From Streptomyces globisporus (GTDB lineage Bacteria; Actinomycetota; Actinomycetes; Streptomycetales; Streptomycetaceae), in the NCBI RefSeq assembly GCF_003501885.1, contig NZ_QWFA01000094.1, positions 5,873-48,129 on the forward strand: a DNA stretch of 42,257 nt, in the 5' to 3' direction. The position numbers and the translations under genes were made by a program. Under the pieces are notes generated by a model. It ran no database searches. It was given only the letters and a program-made list of their open reading frames with translations, and was not told where the DNA came from. Of the stretch, positions 33,959 to 39,438 are shown piece by piece (the first letter of the stretch is position 1; every line of letters starts with the position of its first letter).

Positions 33959-35458
33959 GTGTCTGTGCCGCATGAAGCCAAGCCCCGGACCACAGCGGTC
34001 GTGCTCGCCGGTGGGACCGGTCAGCGCGTCGGCCTCTCGATCCCCAAGCAGCTGCTGAAGATCGCCGGCAAGGCCGTCATCGAGCACACGCTGTCCATCT
34101 TCGAGAACGCCGAGGGCATCGACGACGTCATCGTGCTGATGGCGCCCGGTTTCGTCCCCGACGTCGAGAAGATCGTCGCGAAGGCCGGACTGCGCAAGGT
34201 CACCCGGATCATCGAGGGCGGCAACACCCGCAACGAGACCACCGAGCGCGCCATCGCGGCCCTCGGCGAGGGCCTCGCAGAGGGCGAGGACCGCAACGTC
34301 CTCTTCCATGACGCGGTCCGCCCCCTGCTGTCACAGCGTGTGATCACGGACTGCGTCGAGGCGCTGGAGCGCTACCAGGCCGTCGACGTCGCCATCCCGT
34401 CCGCGGACACGATCATCGTGACGCGTACGCACGGTGAGGACGGCGAGTTCATCACCGACGTGCCCGACCGCTCCCGGCTGCGCCGCGGCCAGACGCCGCA
34501 GGCCTTCAAGCTCTCCACGATCCGCAAGGCGTACGAGGTGGCGGCGGGAGACCCCAACTTCCAGGCCACCGACGACTGTTCGGTGGTCCTCAAGTACCTC
34601 CCCGACGTGCCGATCTACGTGGTCGCGGGCGACGAGTACAACATGAAGGTGACCCAGCCGGTCGACGTCTTCATCACCGACAAGCTCTTCCAGCTGGCCT
34701 CCACCGCCGCCCCGCGCCAGGCCGACGAGGCCGCCTACCGCGAGCTGCTCACGGGCAAGACCCTCGTCGTCTTCGGCGGTTCGTACGGCATCGGCGCCGA
34801 CATCGCCGCCCTCGCCGAGAGCTACGGCGCCAAGGTCTACGCGCTGGGCCGCTCCACCACGGGAACGCACGTGGAGAACCCGGAGCACGTGGACGACGCG
34901 CTCTCCAAGGCGTACGGCGAGACCGGCCGGATCGACTACGTCATCAACACGGCGGGCGTGCTGCGCATCGGCAAGCTGGCCGAGACCGACAACACGACGA
35001 TCCAGGAAGCGCTGAACGTCAACTACCTGGCCCCCGTGCAGATCGCCCGCGCCTCGTACAAGTACCTGGCGGAGACCCGGGGCCAGTTGCTGCTCTACAC
35101 CTCCAGCAGCTACACCCGGGGCCGCGCCGAGTACAGCCTCTACTCCTCCACCAAGGCCGCCATGGTCAACCTCACCCAGGCGCTCGCCGACGAGTGGGCG
35201 GGGGAGGGCATCCGGGTCAACTGCGTGAACCCGGAGCGCACCGCGACCCCGATGCGGACCAAGGCGTTCGGTCAGGAGCCCGAGGGCTCGCTGCTCTCCT
35301 CGGAGGCCGTCGCGCGCACCTCGCTGGACGTCCTGCTCTCCGAGCTGACCGGCCATGTCATCGACGTACGGCAGCAGGACCCGACGGCGGGCGCCGCAGA
35401 GTCCTCCGGCTTCGAGCAGGCCCTGGCCTCCGTGCTGGACCGTCAAGCAGATGTGTAA
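33959..35458 (+). CDS. Bifunctional CTP:ribitol-5-phosphate cytidylyltransferase / ribulose-5-phosphate reductase (Bcs1/Acs1-like)
   Basis: A 499-residue fusion. The N-terminal half (about 1-245) is an IspD/TarI-type cytidylyltransferase: VVLAGGTGQRVGLSIPKQLL, EGGNTRNETTERAI, FHDAVRPLLSQRVI, RRGQTPQAFKL and DEYNMKVTQPVDV. The C-terminal half is a short-chain dehydrogenase with the cofactor motif GGSYGIG (273-279), NTAG, and catalytic Tyr395 and Lys399 in LYSSTKAA. The fusion matches H. influenzae Bcs1/Acs1, which reduce D-ribulose-5-phosphate and activate the product to CDP-ribitol. The TarI-like GGxTRNET and THDAVRP-type motifs argue against IspD in isoprenoid synthesis. GTG 33959 is preferred, with AAGGTAGG six bases upstream; GTG 33965 is an alternative. 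It feeds the TagF-like transferases downstream. Confidence 0.9.
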   Translation: MSVPHEAKPRTTAVVLAGGTGQRVGLSIPKQLLKIAGKAVIEHTLSIFENAEGIDDVIVLMAPGFVPDVEKIVAKAGLRKVTRIIEGGNTRNETTERAIAALGEGLAEGEDRNVLFHDAVRPLLSQRVITDCVEALERYQAVDVAIPSADTIIVTRTHGEDGEFITDVPDRSRLRRGQTPQAFKLSTIRKAYEVAAGDPNFQATDDCSVVLKYLPDVPIYVVAGDEYNMKVTQPVDVFITDKLFQLASTAAPRQADEAAYRELLTGKTLVVFGGSYGIGADIAALAESYGAKVYALGRSTTGTHVENPEHVDDALSKAYGETGRIDYVINTAGVLRIGKLAETDNTTIQEALNVNYLAPVQIARASYKYLAETRGQLLLYTSSSYTRGRAEYSLYSSTKAAMVNLTQALADEWAGEGIRVNCVNPERTATPMRTKAFGQEPEGSLLSSEAVARTSLDVLLSELTGHVIDVRQQDPTAGAAESSGFEQALASVLDRQADV

Positions 35459-35482
35459 TAATTCTTGACAAATGTGCTTTTC

Positions 35483-35522
35483 CGGGCCTCTGTTCGTCGC
35501 TTTGCGCGATGGCAGAGGCCCG
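35483..35522 (+). terminator. Terminator after the CDP-ribitol gene
   Basis: A 10-bp stem (35483-35492 with 35513-35522). A perfect TTGACA (35465-35470) lies just before it, but no -10 element is at the right distance, so I do not call a promoter. Confidence 0.65.
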
Positions 35523-35594
35523 AATGCGTGAAGCCGCACCTTCACATTTCCGCCAATACGTGAATCAACCGGCACCCCCTGGAGCAGGTTCTTC

Positions 35595-37796
35595 GTGATC
35601 TCGACAGCCATTCGCCTGGCCCGTGTGGGCAGCAGGTCAGAACTGGCGGCAGCAGTGTTGATGGGGCTGGGATATCCCTGCGTCATGCTCGCCGCGCTCA
35701 TTCCGAACGTCTGGTTCTTCGCGGCGGCCACAGCTGTCACGTACGTCGCGGACTGGTATCTGCACCAGCGGGGGAGCTATCTGATCAACCGCCTGGGCAA
35801 GGTGCGGGCCGGGCTGTCGATCCGCTTCCTGCTCCGGCAGCTGATGGTCATCCTGCTGCTGGCCCGCCTGGACCTCGCCGAGTCGCCGCTGTTCTACGCG
35901 GCGGTGGCCTGCTTCCTGCTCTTCTACGGGCTCCAGGCGCCGCACGGGGCCATGGCGACCCTGATCCGGCTCCGCCGCACCATGCCGGTCGTCACCCGCA
36001 ACGTGGACCTGCACGCGGTCCGCATCCCCGACGCCCCGCCCGGCGCGCTGATGCGGCGCTCCGCGGAGAAGATGCTGCACCTCGACATCCCGGCCGTGGC
36101 GGGCGTGCTGGTCGCCGCCGGGACCGGCGAGGACGTCATCGGCTACGTGGGCATCGGCCTGACGCTGCTGCTGGCCCTGTCCTACCTCGCGCTGCTCGTC
36201 CCGTTCGTGCGTCGCGGCCGACTGACCCCTCCGGCCCCCGCCGTGCTCAAGGCCGTCGACAGCTGGCTGCGTGAGTACCAGCCGACCGTGGTGCTCTACT
36301 TCTCCGGCTCCAACGAGTCCGCCTACCAGGGCAACATGTGGCTGGAGACCATGAGCCGGGTCGAGGGCCGCCCGCTGATCATCATGCGGGAGCGCGGTCT
36401 CGTCCCGCAGCTCGCCGAGACCTCGGTCCCGGTGATCTGCGTCCCGGCGGGCACCCACCTGATGAACCTGGACCTCTCCACGGTCCGGGTCTGCCTCTAC
36501 CCCGCGAACGTGGGCAAGAACATCCACATCCTGCGCGTCCCGACCATGAAGCACGTCTTCATCGGCCACGGCGACAGCGACAAGCTCGCCAGCGTGAACC
36601 CCTACTCCAAGGTGTACGACGAGGTGTGGACGGCGGGCCGGGCCGGCCGCGACCGGTACGCGCTGGCCGATGTGGGGATCCGCGACGAGGACATCGTCGA
36701 GGTCGGGCGCCCGCAGCTGGAGCCCATCAAGAGCTGGACGGGCGCGGTCAAGAACCCCATCCCGACCGTGCTGTACGCGCCCACCTGGGAGGGCTGGGAC
36801 GACAACCCGGGCAACACCTCCCTGCTGCTGGCGGGCGAGAACATCGTGCGCCGGCTGCTGAACGCCGCCGACCCGGTACGGATCATCTACAAGCCGCACC
36901 CGTTCACCGGCATTCGCAGCGCCAAGGCCAAGGCCGTCAACGCCCGGATCCGAGCCATGCTGGAGAAGGCCGCCGCCGAGCGCGCGGCGGAGCCCCGCTG
37001 GGCGAAGGAGGCCTCGTCGGCCGCCGCCGCACAGAGTGCCGCCAAGGCCGAGCTCGCCCGGATCGAGGCGCGGCTCGCGCAGCTCGCGGCCACCGGCCGT
37101 CCGGCCGGCGACGACGCGGAGGAGTCGCGGCTCTCGCTCGCCGACCCGGTCCGCGAGGCGGAGACCGTACGCCTGAGGGCCGAGTGGAACGACGCCTACT
37201 GGCGCTCCTTCGGCTGGTGGGAGCACCGTACGGTGACCGGCGCACAGCCCAAGCTCTACGACTGCTTCAACGAGTCCGACGCCATGGTTTCGGACATCTC
37301 CAGTGTGGTCTCCGACTTCATCGCGAGCGGCAAGCCGTACGCGGTCACCGACTCGGCCGCGCTCGGAGCCGAGGAGTTCAAGCGGCAGAACACCGCGGTG
37401 CGCGCCGCGGTCATCCTGTCCAACGGCGCCGAGGAGCTCGACGCGCTGCTGGCCGCGGTGGCCGACCCGGCGGCGGACACGCTGGCGGATGCTCGCCGTG
37501 AGCTGAAGACCTACCTCCTCGGGCCGGACGAGCCGACCTCCATGGAGCAGTTCAACGCCGCCGTACGGGCGCTGGCGGCCAAGGCCGAGGCCCGTAACCG
37601 GGCCGTCGCCCAGCGGATCGGTGAGCAGGCCGTGGCGGTACCGGACGCGGAGGCCGTCACCAGCGGCGTCGGGAGCGGCGATCCGCAGGCGGCCGTCGAG
37701 GCCGACGCCACGGCGGACCCGGACGCACCGGAGGCCGACGCGGCGGAGGGCGAGGCGAAGGCAGCTCTCAGCGAGGGGACCTCGTCCGTGCGCTGA
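35595..37796 (+). CDS. Membrane-anchored TagF-like (CDP-polyol phosphotransferase family) protein
   Basis: A 733-residue protein. Residues 1-212 contain about five or six hydrophobic helices (near 15-50, 78-120 and 172-205). The rest is a GT-B fold like teichoic-acid polymerases. His325 in FIGHGDSDK and His435 in IYKPHPFTG correspond to the two catalytic His of the TagF family, and SDISSVVSDF (Asp567) is the conserved late motif. Between His435 and Asp567 lies an Ala/Glu/Arg-rich, probably coiled-coil insert (about 445-545). The last 65 residues are acidic and disordered in character. It would move a polyol- or glycosyl-phosphate unit onto a lipid-linked or growing polymer at the membrane. 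The substrate is inferred only from the CDP-ribitol gene upstream. GTG 35595 has GGAGCAGG upstream. Confidence 0.8.
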   Translation: MISTAIRLARVGSRSELAAAVLMGLGYPCVMLAALIPNVWFFAAATAVTYVADWYLHQRGSYLINRLGKVRAGLSIRFLLRQLMVILLLARLDLAESPLFYAAVACFLLFYGLQAPHGAMATLIRLRRTMPVVTRNVDLHAVRIPDAPPGALMRRSAEKMLHLDIPAVAGVLVAAGTGEDVIGYVGIGLTLLLALSYLALLVPFVRRGRLTPPAPAVLKAVDSWLREYQPTVVLYFSGSNESAYQGNMWLETMSRVEGRPLIIMRERGLVPQLAETSVPVICVPAGTHLMNLDLSTVRVCLYPANVGKNIHILRVPTMKHVFIGHGDSDKLASVNPYSKVYDEVWTAGRAGRDRYALADVGIRDEDIVEVGRPQLEPIKSWTGAVKNPIPTVLYAPTWEGWDDNPGNTSLLLAGENIVRRLLNAADPVRIIYKPHPFTGIRSAKAKAVNARIRAMLEKAAAERAAEPRWAKEASSAAAAQSAAKAELARIEARLAQLAATGRPAGDDAEESRLSLADPVREAETVRLRAEWNDAYWRSFGWWEHRTVTGAQPKLYDCFNESDAMVSDISSVVSDFIASGKPYAVTDSAALGAEEFKRQNTAVRAAVILSNGAEELDALLAAVADPAADTLADARRELKTYLLGPDEPTSMEQFNAAVRALAAKAEARNRAVAQRIGEQAVAVPDAEAVTSGVGSGDPQAAVEADATADPDAPEADAAEGEAKAALSEGTSSVR

Positions 37797-37867
37797 GCGC
37801 CTTTCAGTCGCACAGTCGCACGCCGCACATCTGATCGAACTGGCTGAAAAGTAAAGCAACCCCGATC

Positions 37868-37909
37868 ACGACCCGTACGTCTCTTTTGAGGGAGGGATGT
37901 ACGGGTCGT
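37868..37909 (+). terminator. Terminator after the membrane TagF-like gene
   Basis: A perfect 11-bp stem (37868-37878 with 37899-37909) with a 20-base loop containing CTTTTG. Confidence 0.75.
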
Positions 37910-37920
37910 TCGGCATGTTG

Positions 37921-37937
37921 ATGCACAAAAAGTGCAT
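37921..37937 (+). promoter_or_regulatory. Palindrome upstream of the second GT2 gene
   Basis: ATGCACAAAAAGTGCAT is a perfect 6-bp inverted repeat around five A residues, 46 bases before the start codon, in a locally AT-rich stretch. It could be an operator; no matching site was seen elsewhere in the window. Confidence 0.4.
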
Positions 37938-37982
37938 AGTCGGGCAATCTGCCTCCTTTCGTGATCAAATCGACAGGTGCAC

Positions 37983-39221
37983 ATGGCCGACATGCCCAGG
38001 AAGAACCACGAGCCCGATGTCAGTGTGATCATCGGGGCGTATGACGCGATGCCCTACCTGGTCCGGTGCCTGGAGTCCGTCGAGGCGCAGACCATCGGCG
38101 CGGACCGCATGGAGATCGTCGCCGTCGACGACGGCTCCACCGACGGTACGGGCGCCTTCCTGGAGGAATTCGCCGCCCGGACCGCGATCCCCATGAGAGT
38201 CGTGCGGCAGCCGAATTCCGGCGGCCCCAGCGGCCCGCGCAACCGGGGCCTCGACCTCGCTCGCGGCCGGTACGTCTTCTTCCTCGACGCGGACGACTAC
38301 TTCGGCGAGGAAGCCCTGGAGCGCATGGTCGCCATGGGGGACCGGGCGGGCACGGACGTGGTGCTCGGGAAGATCGTCGGCGTCGATCGCGGTGCCGCGA
38401 AGTCGATGTGGAAAGAGACCGTCGAGCGCGCCGACCTGTACTCCTCCAACATCAAATTCACCCTGAGCGCGCAGAAGCTGTTCCGTCGCGACCTCCTCGT
38501 ACGCCTCGGCATGGCCTTCGACGAGAAGCTCAAGACGGGCGAGGACGCCCTGTTCACGATGGAGGCGTATCTGCGCGGCAACGGGATCTCCGTCGTCGCC
38601 GACTACACCTGCTACTACCTGGTGGGCCGCGAGGACCGCAACCAGATGACCAAGAAGGGCGGCTTCGAGCGCCGCTTCGACTCGGCCCGCGCCCTCATGG
38701 GGCTCATCGCCGAGTACGTGCCCCCGGGCCCCCGGCGCGACGCCTTGATGGTGCGCCCCTTCGTCATCACCCTGCTGCCGCAGTTCGGCCCCGGACTGGT
38801 GAAGCAGAAGGACCGGGTCCACGAGCGGAAGATGGCGCTGGCGGCCCCCCTGATGAAGGCGTACTGGACGCCGGGGCTCGGCCGCAACCTCAAGGTGAAC
38901 GAACGGCTGCGGCTGATGTGCCTCGCCGCGGGCCGGCTCGACCTGCTCCTGGACATCGCCGCCTTCCTGCGCGACAAGAAGGAGCCCGAGATCGTCCGCC
39001 GGGGAAACCCGCCCCGTCCGTACCTCGCCTACCCGCACTTCGGCGAGAGCTCCGTGCTCCCCGACAGCGCTTACGAGGTGACCGTCACGGAATGGGTCGG
39101 CGGACGGCGGATCGAGGCGCCGCAGCGGGGGCCCCGCCCGTCCTTCGCCCGGCGTGTGGTCCGCAAGGCCCGCCGGACCGTGCTCGGCGCCCTGCGCGCC
39201 CCCCGCGCACACCGCGTCTGA
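37983..39221 (+). CDS. TarS-like family 2 glycosyltransferase (short form)
   Basis: A 412-residue GT-A glycosyltransferase. It has VSVIIGAYDAMPYLVRCLESV, VDDGSTDGTGAF, RQPNSGGPSGPRNRGLDLARG and the metal site DADDY (Asp102-Asp105). Further along are FTLSAQKLFRRDL, TGEDALFTMEAYLRGNGISVV and DYTCYYLVGRED. Glu187-Asp188 sit where TarS has its reported catalytic Asp, so this copy keeps the TarS pattern more fully than the GT2 gene at 27600-29219. It lacks the long beta-rich C-terminal domain and ends in a basic tail (RRVVRKARRTVLGALRAPRAHRV) that could bind the membrane. ATG 37983 has ACAGG five bases upstream; GTG 37977 and ATG 37992 are alternatives. A role in glycosylating a polyol-phosphate polymer is inferred from homology and neighbours. 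Confidence 0.87.
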   Translation: MADMPRKNHEPDVSVIIGAYDAMPYLVRCLESVEAQTIGADRMEIVAVDDGSTDGTGAFLEEFAARTAIPMRVVRQPNSGGPSGPRNRGLDLARGRYVFFLDADDYFGEEALERMVAMGDRAGTDVVLGKIVGVDRGAAKSMWKETVERADLYSSNIKFTLSAQKLFRRDLLVRLGMAFDEKLKTGEDALFTMEAYLRGNGISVVADYTCYYLVGREDRNQMTKKGGFERRFDSARALMGLIAEYVPPGPRRDALMVRPFVITLLPQFGPGLVKQKDRVHERKMALAAPLMKAYWTPGLGRNLKVNERLRLMCLAAGRLDLLLDIAAFLRDKKEPEIVRRGNPPRPYLAYPHFGESSVLPDSAYEVTVTEWVGGRRIEAPQRGPRPSFARRVVRKARRTVLGALRAPRAHRV

Positions 39222-39313
39222 CCGGGCGCCGGAGGGCTCGCGGGGAGCACCCGCCGGGGGCCGCGGTCAGCCTTCGAACATTCCTCCCCGTCCTGGGCGC
39301 CGCCTGGGGCGAG

Positions 39314-39378
39314 TTCGTCCTGTGAGGGGCGTCACGCCATACTGTGGGGCAACCATGAGACCGTTGAACACGTCTCAT
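39314..39378 (+). promoter_or_regulatory. Candidate promoter and inverted repeat before the last TagF-family gene
   Basis: TTCGTC (39314-39319) and CATACT (39338-39343) are 18 bases apart, a moderate promoter match. Just downstream, ATGAGAC (39355-39361) and GTCTCAT (39372-39378) form a perfect 7-bp inverted repeat. The left arm is also the start of an eight-codon open frame ending at 39381. Nothing else is visible in the 217-base gap. Confidence 0.4.
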
Positions 39379-39438
39379 TAACGCCCCGTCTTCCTGGGGT
39401 TCATGATCTGCACGTCCCCCCGGAAAGGCCTTCCCCCC

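Noticed and set aside
35461..35493. Perfect TTGACA at 35465 as a promoter for the TagF-like gene
   Set aside because: No -10 hexamer at 16-19 bases; the downstream bases belong to a terminator stem.
35194..35598. A 134-codon plus-strand frame overlapping the end of the CDP-ribitol gene
   Set aside because: Mostly a shadow of that gene's frame, without a ribosome site or recognisable motif.
39222..39275. Possible terminator after the short TarS-like gene
   Set aside because: The CTGACC/GGTCAG arms pair only partly with a large irregular loop, and the left arm overlaps the stop codon; not strong enough to list.
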